A stretch of DNA of 64,000 bases, taken from Blastopirellula sp. J2-11 (lineage in GTDB: Bacteria; Planctomycetota; Planctomycetia; Pirellulales; Pirellulaceae). This document shows positions 52,974 through 62,288 of the stretch, piece after piece. The stretch is from assembly GCF_024584705.1 (NCBI RefSeq), contig NZ_CP097384.1, forward strand, positions 2,046,001 through 2,110,000, read 5' to 3'. Positions within the stretch are counted from its first letter, which is position 1; every line of letters begins with the position of its first letter. The translations under genes and the position numbers were made by a program. The notes under the pieces were generated by a model. That model saw only the letters and a program-made list of their open reading frames with translations, did no database searches and was not told the origin of the DNA.

Positions 52974-55900
52974 TCAACGTTCTCCGATTTCCGTCCCGGC
53001 AAGGAGGCGATCGATCGCCGATTCGCATGTTTCCAAGCGTGCGACGACGCTTGAAAAGAGATCGGCAAGTTCTTCTGTTTGGCTGGCTTTGGCGGCTTGT
53101 TCTAACAGATCGGCCGCCGCCGCGACTTGTTTGGCCGAGATATTCGCGGCCATGCCTTTGAGCGAATGCGCCAGTTGGGCGACCGTGTCGGCTCGACCGG
53201 CGGCGACTTCTTCCGCTAATGCGGCGGCGTCTTGCATCGATCGATCTCGAAACTTATTCAAAATCATGCGGGCCAAATCGTCATTGTCACCGCAACGCGC
53301 CATCAAATCGTCCATGTCGATTGAGCTTTCGACTTCGGTAGCATCGATGATGAATTCTGCCAAGTGCTCGGTTTCCTCTGCCAGACTCATCCGATCCAGT
53401 TCAGCGGCGACCGAGTCCTTGCGAGCCAGGCAGTCGACGATCGTATCGATCAGTTCGCTTCGATTGACCGGCTTCATCACGTAACCGTTCATGCCGGCGG
53501 CCAGGCAGCGTTCTTTGTCGCCGCGGACCGCTTGAGCGGTCAGCGCCACGATTGGCAACTTCTCTAGTTGGGGATGTCCATTAGCGGCGAGATTACGAAT
53601 CATGCGTGTCGCAGCGAAGCCATCCATTTCCGGCATCTCGCAGTCCATCAGCACCAGATCGAACTGTCCGCTTTGAATCTTTTCGACCGCCTGGCGTCCA
53701 TTTTCGGCGAGCGTAACCTGGAACCCTTCGGACTGGAGGATTTCTTTGGCGACGATACGATTGATTTCGTTGTCGTCGACAACCAGGATTGCGCCTTCCA
53801 GCGGAGTTCGCTCTAGGATCGGCTGCAGGTTTTCGACTTCGTCCATCATCTGCCGCGGTGAACGCTCGCCGGTTAGCGCGACCAGCGCGTCAAGCAACCG
53901 GGTTTGCCGAACCGGTTTCGGCAAGCAAACCATCTCCAGCTTTTTCAATTCAGCGTGCGGAATCGTGTGTTCATACGAAGTCAGCATCAACAATTGCGTG
54001 TCATGCAGCATTGCGTGTTCGTGGATCAAATGCGCCAAACGGAGACCGTCGAGTTCGGGCATCAAGTGATCCAGAATCGCCAATTGATAGGGAACGTTCC
54101 GTTTGGCGGCGTCCTCCAGCAGCGCCAATGCGCGGCGACCATTGCCGGCGGTAGAAACATCGACTCCCCACGATTGCAATTGTTCTTTGATCACTTGCAG
54201 ATTCATGTGGTTGTCGTCGACCGCCAACACGCGCAGCCCCTGGATGTTGGGGATGAGGTTGCAGGTTGATCGTTCGATCGCTTGCAGCGGCAGCGTGAAC
54301 CAGAAAGTCGAACCTTTGCCAACTTCGCTTTCGACGCCGATTTCGCCTCCCATTAACTCCACCAACTGTTTGCAGATCGCCAATCCCAGCCCGGTGCCGC
54401 CATAGCGGCGCGTTGTCGACGCGTCGACTTGCGAGAAGGCTTTGAACAATCGCTGCAGTTTGGCGCGGGGAACGCCGATGCCGGTATCTTCAACCGAAAA
54501 GCGGATGCGAGCGTTCGCGTCGTGCGACGATGCGACAGAGCGTTCGCGTTCGACACGCAAATAGACGCCTCCGGTCTCGGTGAACTTCACCGCATTGGCG
54601 AACAGGTTCACCAACACTTGACGAATGCGTTCGCAGTCGCCGATCGCCGCCTGCGGAACGTCGGTCGCGACACTGCTGTTCAGTTCTAGCCCGGTCATGC
54701 GACACTGCGGCGCGAACATTTCAGGGACGGACTCGACCAGGTCGGTGAGCAAGAACTCCGTCTGCTCTAGTTCAATACCGCCGGCTTCGATCTTCGAGAG
54801 ATCCAGAATGTCATTAATCAGGTGGAGTAGAGAGCTGGCCGACGACTTGGCGAGTTCGACAAATCGCCCTTGCTGATCATCCAATTTGGTCGTGTGCAAC
54901 AGATCGAGAAAGCCGATTACGCCGTTCAGCGGAGTGCGGATTTCGTGGCTCATGCTGGCCAGGAATGTGCTTTTCGCCTCGTTGGCCGCTTCGGCCGCTT
55001 TGATTTCATCCGTCAGTTGCAGCGCTTTGCGATGTTCTGTAATGTCTTCGACGGTCCCTTCGTAGTACAGCACGTCTCCGTTGTGATTGCGGCGTGCCGA
55101 CGCGTTTTCGGAGATCCAGGCGAACGTACCGTCGCCGCGACGAATCTCTGACTCAAAGTTGAAGATGACGCCGTTTTGATGGATTTCATCGACGAATTCA
55201 TCACGTCGATCCTGATTGACGTAAACGTCCGTCGCGACGTTTTGAATGTCATCGCGAAGTGAAGCGAGATCGTTATAACCCAGTATCCGCGCAAGCGCCG
55301 GATTGGCGGTCACAAAGAATCCTTCCGGCGTCGTTTGATAGATCCCTTCGACGGCGTTTTCAAAGATCTCGCGGAAGCGTCGTTCGGCTTCGCTGCGCTG
55401 TTTCATCTCGCTGTTTACTTTGGCCAGCACGCGATTGTATTCAGCGGCGATCTGGCCAACTTCGGTGTGCGGTTCAACATGCACGTCTTCAGAGAAGTCG
55501 CCCAAGTTGCGTTGTCGCTGCATGTCGGTCAGCAGGTCGATCAGTTCGGTGCTCGCTCCATGCTCCGAGATGTTTAGTCCCTTCAGTTCATGCTCGCGAG
55601 GAACGCGGAACGGCATCACCAAATTGGCGAGCGAGATAAAGACATAGCCGCCGCCAAACGCCCACACGAAGCAAGTTCCGACGCCCAGCAGTTGCACGCC
55701 AAGCTGTTGCCAACGCGTCACTCCTTCGCCGAAGTGAACCGGGTCGGCCAACAGCGCCAGGGCGATCGTGCCAAAACAGCCGGCACAAGCATGAGCAGGA
55801 ACGGCGCCGATGACGTCGTCAATTTTCATTTTGGGCAACAAGTAAGTGACGCCGCTGCAGATCAAGCCGGAACCGGCTCCGACCAGCGCCGCCGCCCAAG

Positions 55901-56753
55901 GCGCCAAGATATGGCAAGACGCGGTCACGCCGACCAGGCCGGCGATGGCCCCGTTCATCACTTGACCGACATCGGGACGCTTGTTGATCCATTTCGAGAG
56001 GGCCAAGCAAGCGAGAGCGCCCATAGAGCCGGCGAGATTCGTGTTCACCAGGATTTTGGGAACGTCGCTATTCAAGCTGAGCGTGCTGCCGCCGTTGAAG
56101 CCGAACCAGCCAAACCAGAGCACAAGCGCGCCAAATGTGGCCAACGTTAGGTTGTGTCCTGAGATCGGCCGGTCTTCGCCGCCGTCAAAGCGGCCAATTC
56201 GGGGACCAATCACCACCACCGCCGCTAACGCGACCCAGCCGCCGACCGAGTGCACGACCGTCGAACCGGCGAAGTCAATAAAGCCAAGCTGAGCGAGCCA
56301 TCCGGTCGGCGTTCCTTCAATCGCGCCGCCCCAGGCCCAATGTCCAAACAGCGGATAGATGATGGCCGAGACAAACAGACTGATCAGCAAGTAGCCTTGG
56401 AAGCGGATACGTTCGGCGACGGCGCCTGAGATAATCGTCGTCGCTGTGCCGCAAAAGACCAATTGAAAGAAGAGGAAGGCCATGAGCCAGGGAGAGGCCG
56501 TATCCCCTAAGAGAAAATTCGTCGTACCGAATAATCCGTGATAACTAGCGCCAAACATGAGCGCGAATCCAAACGCCCAAAAGATGACGCTCGAAACGCA
56601 GAAGTCGATCAGATTCTTAAGCGCCACATTAAAGCTGTTCTTGGCCCGGGCCAAGCCGCTTTCCAGCAAGCAGAATCCTCCTTGCATCAACATGACCATA
56701 GCGGCGCAAATCAGCATCCAGGCAATATCAAGCGATGGATCAGCAGCGGACAT
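52974..56753 (-). CDS. Ammonium transporter-hybrid histidine kinase fusion (Amt-PAS-HisKA-HATPase-REC-REC-HPt)
   Basis: 1259 aa from ATG 56753 ([20 protein letters not shown]), a typical Amt N-terminus. Residues 1-390 are a full Amt/Mep/Rh channel with 11 helices and both pore histidines, His168 ([13 protein letters not shown]) and His321 ([11 protein letters not shown]). A HAMP-like linker and PAS domain ([19 protein letters not shown]) follow. The kinase core has His603 in [18 protein letters not shown] and ATP lid [13 protein letters not shown]. Two receivers carry Asp895 ([13 protein letters not shown]) and Asp1037 ([13 protein letters not shown]). A C-terminal HPt has His1196 ([13 protein letters not shown]). 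Such Amt sensor fusions are known from Kuenenia (Amt5) and some proteobacteria. It likely senses ammonium and phosphorylates the HD-GYP regulator downstream. Confidence 0.95.
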   Translation of the reverse strand: MSAADPSLDIAWMLICAAMVMLMQGGFCLLESGLARAKNSFNVALKNLIDFCVSSVIFWAFGFALMFGASYHGLFGTTNFLLGDTASPWLMAFLFFQLVFCGTATTIISGAVAERIRFQGYLLISLFVSAIIYPLFGHWAWGGAIEGTPTGWLAQLGFIDFAGSTVVHSVGGWVALAAVVVIGPRIGRFDGGEDRPISGHNLTLATFGALVLWFGWFGFNGGSTLSLNSDVPKILVNTNLAGSMGALACLALSKWINKRPDVGQVMNGAIAGLVGVTASCHILAPWAAALVGAGSGLICSGVTYLLPKMKIDDVIGAVPAHACAGCFGTIALALLADPVHFGEGVTRWQQLGVQLLGVGTCFVWAFGGGYVFISLANLVMPFRVPREHELKGLNISEHGASTELIDLLTDMQRQRNLGDFSEDVHVEPHTEVGQIAAEYNRVLAKVNSEMKQRSEAERRFREIFENAVEGIYQTTPEGFFVTANPALARILGYNDLASLRDDIQNVATDVYVNQDRRDEFVDEIHQNGVIFNFESEIRRGDGTFAWISENASARRNHNGDVLYYEGTVEDITEHRKALQLTDEIKAAEAANEAKSTFLASMSHEIRTPLNGVIGFLDLLHTTKLDDQQGRFVELAKSSASSLLHLINDILDLSKIEAGGIELEQTEFLLTDLVESVPEMFAPQCRMTGLELNSSVATDVPQAAIGDCERIRQVLVNLFANAVKFTETGGVYLRVERERSVASSHDANARIRFSVEDTGIGVPRAKLQRLFKAFSQVDASTTRRYGGTGLGLAICKQLVELMGGEIGVESEVGKGSTFWFTLPLQAIERSTCNLIPNIQGLRVLAVDDNHMNLQVIKEQLQSWGVDVSTAGNGRRALALLEDAAKRNVPYQLAILDHLMPELDGLRLAHLIHEHAMLHDTQLLMLTSYEHTIPHAELKKLEMVCLPKPVRQTRLLDALVALTGERSPRQMMDEVENLQPILERTPLEGAILVVDDNEINRIVAKEILQSEGFQVTLAENGRQAVEKIQSGQFDLVLMDCEMPEMDGFAATRMIRNLAANGHPQLEKLPIVALTAQAVRGDKERCLAAGMNGYVMKPVNRSELIDTIVDCLARKDSVAAELDRMSLAEETEHLAEFIIDATEVESSIDMDDLMARCGDNDDLARMILNKFRDRSMQDAAALAEEVAAGRADTVAQLAHSLKGMAANISAKQVAAAADLLEQAAKASQTEELADLFSSVVARLETCESAIDRLLAGTEIGER

Positions 56754-57069
56754 AGCGAAGTCTCGCGAGTAACAAATGGTTGGGTGGGCAAGATCGAGAA
56801 ACGCTTTCCGCCAAGAAGCGCGTTTCGATCGATAGGGGCAGGTTAATTTTCGGAGTGAAGCCGCACAGTGGGAGTCTGCATTGCCTCGGAAGGGTGATTC
56901 CTGAGTTCCCAAAGATTAGGTCATGAATAGCAAATCAAACGCGCTTTTTCAGCGAACAGAAGGCTGCTTGGCGATTTGGCGCATTTCGCGCATTGAACTC
57001 GGTCCGTATCAGCGGCGCAATCGATACACGTCGTTCGTAATGCCCGCAAAGGTTGCAGGATAGCGCAAC
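56754..57069. other. Region upstream of the Amt-kinase gene
   Basis: About 315 bases between the Amt-kinase start and the terminator of the next leftward operon. It must contain the Amt-kinase promoter. I looked for a sigma-54 site, as might be expected for nitrogen control, and did not find one. Short open frames here overlap nothing recognisable. Confidence 0.4.
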
Positions 57070-57097
57070 AAAAAAGCTCGGTCCAAAAGACCGAGCT
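57070..57097 (-). terminator. Rho-independent terminator of the proton-channel operon
   Basis: The 9-bp perfect stem AGCTCGGTC / GACCGAGCT with a 5-base loop is followed on the minus strand by a run of T. It lies 34 bases after the stop of the last gene of the leftward operon. Confidence 0.9.
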
Positions 57098-57130
57098 GGG
57101 CAGTGCGAGAGGATCTGAAAGTGCGACCAA

Positions 57131-58255
57131 CTAGTCGAGCACGTTCGGTTTGGGGGCAGGCGTAGACGGCTTCGGCGGCGGTTTTGGCGCGTTGGGGTCG
57201 ACCACCGGTTCGGGGCCAAACCTCACTTTGCCGCCGACCGAAGTTGTATATTGCCAATCGGCAGCCTGCGGTTCCCAGCCTGACAGATAGTTGGCTTTGT
57301 CCGAAACGCGCCGCACGGCGACATAAGCCTCAAAACTGTCGGGCATGACAAAGAAACGAAAGTAGTACTTTTCCGGATTGGTCATCAGCAACAGTTTTTG
57401 GAAGCGAGAACGGGGGTTCTCGATTTCGGCGATCGAAAAACCTTCGCTTTCACGCGGGGTTAGTCGCAAGCGGGGGTATCGGCCCGAGACGTACATGTCG
57501 GCTTTGAAGTAATCGTCTTGTAAGACGCGCTGGTTGAAGTCGTCAACAAACTCTTTGCCGTCGACTCCCTGCGCCGGGTCCTTCACGTATTTTTTGAGTC
57601 CGCGGGAGAGCTGATATTCGGAACGCTTTTTGGCGTCGTCACGCAACTCGGTAGGATTGAGCGGATAGACTTTATTGTTCACGCAGAGAAAGACCGCTTC
57701 TTTGATCCCTTCGGGCGCTGGCCGAGGATCGGGCAAATTAACGACCTTGGGAGGAAGCTGGGCACGCGGCTTGGAGTCGTCCAATCTCGCTTCCAAGCTG
57801 GCGAGCTTCTCCAGGCTAGAGTTTAAGTCGGTCGAGAGTTTCTCGCGAATTTTTTTGTTCTCGCCCGCCTTCATCTGCGCTTCTTCTTGCATCTTCTGGG
57901 CGATGAGCGCTTTCTTCAGCTCTCCTTCTTTACCGACGAGCGTCGCTTCTTTGGCGACCGATTCCGACTGCAGGCGTTTCAGCAGTTCTTCCAGCTTCGA
58001 TTCGTCCGGATTGAGCTCGTCGATCGAAGTTTCCACCTTCAATTTTTCTTTGTGGGCCTCTTCCAGCTTTTTGATCATCGCTTCGAGCGCCGCCGGATCG
58101 ACCGCCGCCGTTGCGGCGATTCGTTCGACCGCTTTTTGCACGCCGAGCTGGACAACGACCAGCACGATCAGCAAAATGCCGACCACGTTGAACATGGTGT
58201 CAAGCAGCGAGTCAAGTCCGCCGTCTTCGTCATTGTCTGGTTTGCGTCTGGCCAT
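57131..58255 (-). CDS. TM/coiled-coil partner protein 2 of the proton-channel operon
   Basis: 374 aa starting ATG 58255, one base into the preceding stop region. An N-terminal helix (SLLDTMFNVVGILLIVLVVV) is preceded by an acidic DEDGG patch and a short basic leader, as in ExbD/MotB-type proteins; an Asp (LLDTMFN) sits at the helix entry. Residues about 50-170 are a coiled coil rich in Lys and Glu. Then an exported domain (EAVFLCVNNKVYPLNPTELR, YPRLRLTPRESEGFSIAEIE, YYFRFFVMPDSFEAYVAVRR) and a Pro-rich tail follow. Likely stator-like partner of the TolQ-type channel. Family not identified; the domain order resembles partner protein 1. Confidence 0.8.
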   Translation of the reverse strand: MARRKPDNDEDGGLDSLLDTMFNVVGILLIVLVVVQLGVQKAVERIAATAAVDPAALEAMIKKLEEAHKEKLKVETSIDELNPDESKLEELLKRLQSESVAKEATLVGKEGELKKALIAQKMQEEAQMKAGENKKIREKLSTDLNSSLEKLASLEARLDDSKPRAQLPPKVVNLPDPRPAPEGIKEAVFLCVNNKVYPLNPTELRDDAKKRSEYQLSRGLKKYVKDPAQGVDGKEFVDDFNQRVLQDDYFKADMYVSGRYPRLRLTPRESEGFSIAEIENPRSRFQKLLLMTNPEKYYFRFFVMPDSFEAYVAVRRVSDKANYLSGWEPQAADWQYTTSVGGKVRFGPEPVVDPNAPKPPPKPSTPAPKPNVLD

Positions 58256-59070
58256 TATTCCGGGGTCTTCTTTTTGAAATAACTCAAGTCGATCCGTCCG
58301 TCGCCGATCACCGGCAGCTTACCATTTTTGACCCCTTTGGCTCGCGCGAAATTTCGTGCGGACCAATAGGTGGACAAACCGTCGTCTCGAATGAGAAAGA
58401 CGAGCGATCCCTTGGGGTTGGCTTTGACTTCCGCCAAGGCTTTGGCGAAATCGGGATTGGTGTTGAGTTCATTCGTACGGACCGGCGTCGTTTTCGCGCC
58501 GTCATGAATCACGATTCGTCCCTCGTCGCATTCGACAAAGGTGGGATCAAATCCAACGCCGGAGCCGCCGGGTAAAATTGATACTTCCGACTCTTTGGGG
58601 GGAAGTTTGCGATCGGCGATCTCTTTTTCCATCTGCGCGATTTTCTCGCGTTTCGATTTTAGCTCGGACTCCATCTCTTTGATCGATTCCGCTTCGCCGG
58701 CGAGATCCACTTTCGGACCGTCCAGCGAAATCTGCGAGAGCTTGCTTTGCGCCTCATCCAGTTTGGCTAACAAAGCGGCAAGCCGCTTTTTGGCGTCGGC
58801 CAATTTCTTTTGCTCGGCCGATTGCTCCGATTTGAGCTGGGCCTCTTTCTTTTTCAACTCGGCGTTGAGCTTCGCTAACGCTGCATCCGTTTCGGCGAGT
58901 TCCGCCTTCTTTTCTTCGTACTTGATCGCCTGGTCGACGGTATCATTGTCGAGCGCCTGAACCGCGACTGCGGCGATGATCATCGTTAACGTGCCGATCA
59001 CGCAGGCCAGCACGCTAAGAAACGGGAAGAGCGATACGTCATCGCCCCCGTCTTGAGTGCGTTTGGCCAT
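58255..59070 (-). CDS. TM/coiled-coil partner protein 1 of the proton-channel operon
   Basis: 271 aa, starting at ATG 59070 on the last base of the channel gene. The leader MAKRTQDGGDDVSLFPFLSV and helix LACVIGTLTMIIAAVAVQAL match the N-terminal style of ExbD/MotB partners, though the in-helix Asp of ExbD is not present. Residues about 50-155 are a coiled coil. The C-terminal domain (PTFVECDEGRIVIHDGAKTT, GSLVFLIRDDGLSTYWSARN) is also found in loosely similar form in partner 2, where VFLCVNNKVYPLN corresponds. The pair may be ancient duplicates. Confidence 0.8.
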   Translation of the reverse strand: MAKRTQDGGDDVSLFPFLSVLACVIGTLTMIIAAVAVQALDNDTVDQAIKYEEKKAELAETDAALAKLNAELKKKEAQLKSEQSAEQKKLADAKKRLAALLAKLDEAQSKLSQISLDGPKVDLAGEAESIKEMESELKSKREKIAQMEKEIADRKLPPKESEVSILPGGSGVGFDPTFVECDEGRIVIHDGAKTTPVRTNELNTNPDFAKALAEVKANPKGSLVFLIRDDGLSTYWSARNFARAKGVKNGKLPVIGDGRIDLSYFKKKTPE

Positions 59071-60758
59071 TATCGTTTCCCATTGCGACGAGTTTTTGTT
59101 TTTCGACCGCCCATTCCAAACCAGCCGCCGCCGTTGGTGGGCGCTTCGACCTGTTGAACGACGACCGTTTCGTCGCCAAGTTTTGACAACACTTCGTTCA
59201 AGCCGGTTAGACCACGTTCGACGCCGGAGAAGTAATTTTCCAGTCGCTCGGTCGAAGCCTCAACGTTGGCGTTCATCTGGTTCGAAGACTGGGCCGCGAC
59301 GTTGGCCACCATGCCCAACGTGCTTTGCAACTGCGCCGCGATCTCTTGCATCTGCGTCAGCTGATCCTGCATTTCGGCGCGTTGCTCTTCCTGACGGGTC
59401 TGCATTTCGCCGGTTTTCGCCTGCATTTGGTCGAGCACCTGGGCGGTAATCTCTTTTTGGCCTTCCAGCAGTTTGGCCTGGATATCGGTCCAGCCTTCGG
59501 TCGTTTGCTTGGTGATCGTATGACCGACCAACTCCAACTTCTGGATCCAGACTTCCAGTTCCGACTGTTGCGCGGCCATCGCTTCTTCCACCGCGCGGCG
59601 GAAGATCTTCGTGTCGAGCGGCCCGGTCGGCTCACTGCCACCTTCGCGACCGTCATTCAAGCGGCGAAGCAGGTTTTCGTTGCAGTATTCGTCTACCCAG
59701 TTCAGCACCCCTTCTTCACTCTTTTGCAGCGAAGACATGGGGAACTTGATGATCATGCTCATGACCAGCGCGACCAGCGTCGTATTAAACGCGGTGCCGA
59801 GACCCGAGAACATCGACGTCAATGAGGTCATCAATTGCGACGGATCGTTGCCGCCGAGGGCGCCGGCCAACGACGCGACCGCCAAGCTGATACCAAGCAC
59901 CGTACCGATAAAACCCATCGTCGGAATCGCCCAGATCAGCACTTTGATCGCGGTGTAGCTCGACGCGACGTTGTTCGAGTCAATTTCGGACTGCGACGCC
60001 ATCATCGTCACCGTTTCGGCGGCGTTGCGGCGAACGCGAAAGTGCTGCAAGCCGCGCAGCACGCGGTTGATCAAAAAGCTCTCGCCATGTTCGCCCGGCA
60101 GTTGGCGAATGTTGTCGACGAAGCGATCGAGCGTATCGAACCGAATTTCGGGCGAAATATCGGTCGGCAGCACGTCCATCAACAGATAGTCGCGTTGGCG
60201 CTTGATCTTGCGATTTTTCTTCCAGAGAATCGCCATCGCCCAAAAGAACATGAACGTGGAGAGGAACTGGATCATCACCCCCTGAAAACCGCCAGCCAAA
60301 AACAGGTCGCCGATGTAGGTCCCCTTCGAAGGCCAAAGGAGGAGCAGGAAGATCACCGCAGAGAAAAAGCCGAAGATGCCAGAACCAACCAGACCGACGT
60401 CACTCGGATCGGTGAACTCACCCTCAGAAGAGGAGGACGACGATGTTGCGGCCGCTTTTCGCGGAGGAGGCGCCGCCCCCCCTTTTTTGCCACTGGCTTT
60501 GGCGGCTGTTTTGGTCGACAACGGATCGGTTTGCAGATTGCCCAGGTCGAGCCCGCCGAGAGGATTACCGCCGCCGCCGCCCTCATCAAAACTCGGAAAG
60601 CCGGAGGATTCCAACGGCGGAAGATCCATATCGATCTCCGTCGTGTTCGGGATACGAACGCTGGCCTTGCAATAAGGGCAGTTCCGTTTTTGACCGGCGA
60701 GTTCCTGGCGGACTTTGAGCGACTGGCCGCATTGCGGGCATTTGAATTTGAAATACAT
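59070..60758 (-). CDS. MotA/TolQ/ExbB-type proton channel with N-terminal zinc ribbon and coiled-coil tail
   Basis: 562 aa. It opens with a zinc ribbon (YFKFKCPQCGQSLKVRQE, then LAGQKRNCPYCKASVRIP) containing four Cys in two CPxC pairs. A disordered linker and four membrane segments follow, including IKVLIWAIPTMGFIGTVLGI and LGTAFNTTLVALVMSMIIKF; these last two are the TolQ/MotA-type channel helices. After them, residues about 370-530 form a long helical tail (ELEVWIQKLELVGHTITKQT, MQTRQEEQRAEMQDQLTQMQ) projecting to the cytoplasm. First gene of a tightly overlapped operon with two TM/coiled-coil partners, so it should form a proton-driven complex. Confidence 0.88.
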   Translation of the reverse strand: MYFKFKCPQCGQSLKVRQELAGQKRNCPYCKASVRIPNTTEIDMDLPPLESSGFPSFDEGGGGGNPLGGLDLGNLQTDPLSTKTAAKASGKKGGAAPPPRKAAATSSSSSSEGEFTDPSDVGLVGSGIFGFFSAVIFLLLLWPSKGTYIGDLFLAGGFQGVMIQFLSTFMFFWAMAILWKKNRKIKRQRDYLLMDVLPTDISPEIRFDTLDRFVDNIRQLPGEHGESFLINRVLRGLQHFRVRRNAAETVTMMASQSEIDSNNVASSYTAIKVLIWAIPTMGFIGTVLGISLAVASLAGALGGNDPSQLMTSLTSMFSGLGTAFNTTLVALVMSMIIKFPMSSLQKSEEGVLNWVDEYCNENLLRRLNDGREGGSEPTGPLDTKIFRRAVEEAMAAQQSELEVWIQKLELVGHTITKQTTEGWTDIQAKLLEGQKEITAQVLDQMQAKTGEMQTRQEEQRAEMQDQLTQMQEIAAQLQSTLGMVANVAAQSSNQMNANVEASTERLENYFSGVERGLTGLNEVLSKLGDETVVVQQVEAPTNGGGWFGMGGRKTKTRRNGKR

Positions 60759-61093
60759 AAATCTTCAGGAGGGAGCGAATGCTGCGGAGCGATCCGCGGG
60801 GGGAAGAAAAGAGGGCTACACCCTCATGATATGCACTAGTTTTCTAGTTTATGCAACCAAACTGCTCGTAACGGGGTGTTAGGATAAAAAAGAAAAAAGC
60901 TAGGGCAACACTGGTCTAATACTCTTTATTCCGACTTTGAACCTCTTTTTATTCCCAACTGCCATGGTTTGCTCCGTAATTTTACGTATCTAGAAACGCT
61001 TTTGCGTGGAGAGTCGACGCACGTCTCGTTTGTTGCAATTTCACGCGTTAACCGAGAAAATAGAGAACGCGTCTGACTCTTTAAGGAATTTTC
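60759..61093. other. Intergenic region between divergent zinc-ribbon genes
   Basis: 335 bases between two genes that both begin with a zinc ribbon. It is AT-richer than its surroundings, especially at 60830-60960, and should contain both promoters. No long palindrome or RNA gene is seen. Confidence 0.45.
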
Positions 61094-62104
61094 ATGAGCG
61101 ATATTCGTGTCGTCTGCCCCTGTTGCGGCGTTTCGCTGCGCGCCAAAGCTCAATTGGCGGGACAAACGATTCGTTGTCCGAAATGCGTCAGTCTGGTCCC
61201 GATTAAAGGCTCGGAGGACGAGGATTTCGCCCAGCCGGTCGAGGCAAGTTACGACGCGGTTCCGCTCGAAGAAGACAACGTCGGTCGTCTCTGTCCGAAA
61301 TGCTCGAATTCGTTGCGGCCTAGCGCAAAGTTATGCCAACAGTGCGGCTGGCATCTCGAGCTCGAAACCTACTTTGAGGATTTGAAGGCCGAGAATCTGA
61401 TCGTACGGGAAGAGCCGAAGACGAAGTGGGAAGCCTGGTTCGAAAGCCAACTGCACGAATCGACCCGTCCCCGCGATGTCTTAAATTACTCGGCGATCGG
61501 CGGCGTGGTCCTCACGATCATTTTTCTGGCGGTCGCCCATTTTCGGTTGGGAGCATGGGCGCTGTTGACCTTGCCGTTGCTCGTTGTCGTTTGGATCGGT
61601 TGGTACCGCATCATGCAGTTGATCGGACTGCTGCATGATCCAACGCGCAAGCGTCAGTTGGCCAAAGCGCAGGTGCAACGCGAAACGGCATCGGCGCCGG
61701 TCGCCGCCGTTGCTGCGACCGCACCGGTCAAAACGCGTGCGGCCGTCCAAAGCGGCGCTCCGGTCAAAAGCAATTCGGCGAATTCGACCGGGCCACTTGA
61801 TTTCGATCTTCCTGACGCCGAGATCCCAAGCGAGTCCAAGTCGAAACCAAAGTCCAAGTCGACAACGCCCGCGGCCGCGCCGCAGCGCAAAGTGGTTCGT
61901 CCTGGTCAGGCCAACGAAACCTCGAACCAATCTACGACCTCCAATGTGAAATCAGCGCCGGCGCAGCGTCCGGCGAAAAGCGAGCCGAAGCCGCAGAAGG
62001 AGCGAAAGCCGGCCTCCCCTGCTCCACCAGCGGCCAAGCCTGTTGCGGAGAAGCCGCAAAAGCCGAAAGCGGCCGACGATGATTGGCTGAGCGATCTTCT
62101 GTAG
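61094..62104 (+). CDS. Zinc-ribbon membrane protein with Pro/Ala/Lys-rich tail
   Basis: 336 aa with AAGGA 9-13 bases before ATG 61094. A first zinc ribbon (VVCPCCGVSLRAKAQLAGQT, then IRCPKC) resembles that of the divergent channel protein. A second has LCPKCSNSLRPSAKLCQQCG. Two membrane helices follow near residues 135-175 (YSAIGGVVLTIIFLAVAHF and WALLTLPLLVVVWIGWYRIM). The last 140 residues are disordered, Lys/Pro/Ala/Ser rich, ending DDDWLSDLL. Such ribbons are common at the start of planctomycete membrane proteins. The role is unknown; a link with the adjacent channel operon is only suggested by proximity and the shared ribbon. Confidence 0.82.
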   Translation: MSDIRVVCPCCGVSLRAKAQLAGQTIRCPKCVSLVPIKGSEDEDFAQPVEASYDAVPLEEDNVGRLCPKCSNSLRPSAKLCQQCGWHLELETYFEDLKAENLIVREEPKTKWEAWFESQLHESTRPRDVLNYSAIGGVVLTIIFLAVAHFRLGAWALLTLPLLVVVWIGWYRIMQLIGLLHDPTRKRQLAKAQVQRETASAPVAAVAATAPVKTRAAVQSGAPVKSNSANSTGPLDFDLPDAEIPSESKSKPKSKSTTPAAAPQRKVVRPGQANETSNQSTTSNVKSAPAQRPAKSEPKPQKERKPASPAPPAAKPVAEKPQKPKAADDDWLSDLL

Positions 62105-62288
62105 TCGCCGCTAGCATCCCAGGTTGTCGGCAAAGGTGGTCGAGAACTTGAGCGATTCCGCGAAGTTCGTGCTGATCGATCTTGTGAGTCCATCACTCGG
62201 CTCCTATACTTCGCCCGAATTAGGGACCCAATTGGCTCGCGTTTGCGTGACGCTGACGATCGTTTTCGCGCCGACAAGGATGACGGCT

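Noticed and set aside
56754-57060. Sigma-54 promoter before the Amt-kinase gene
   Set aside because: I scanned for the TGGCAC-N5-TTGCW pattern on the minus strand and saw no acceptable match.
57131-60758. Complete Zorya or other named defence system
   Set aside because: Only the channel and partner architecture is similar; no ZorC/ZorD/ZorE-type gene is present, so I report it as an architecture-level observation only.
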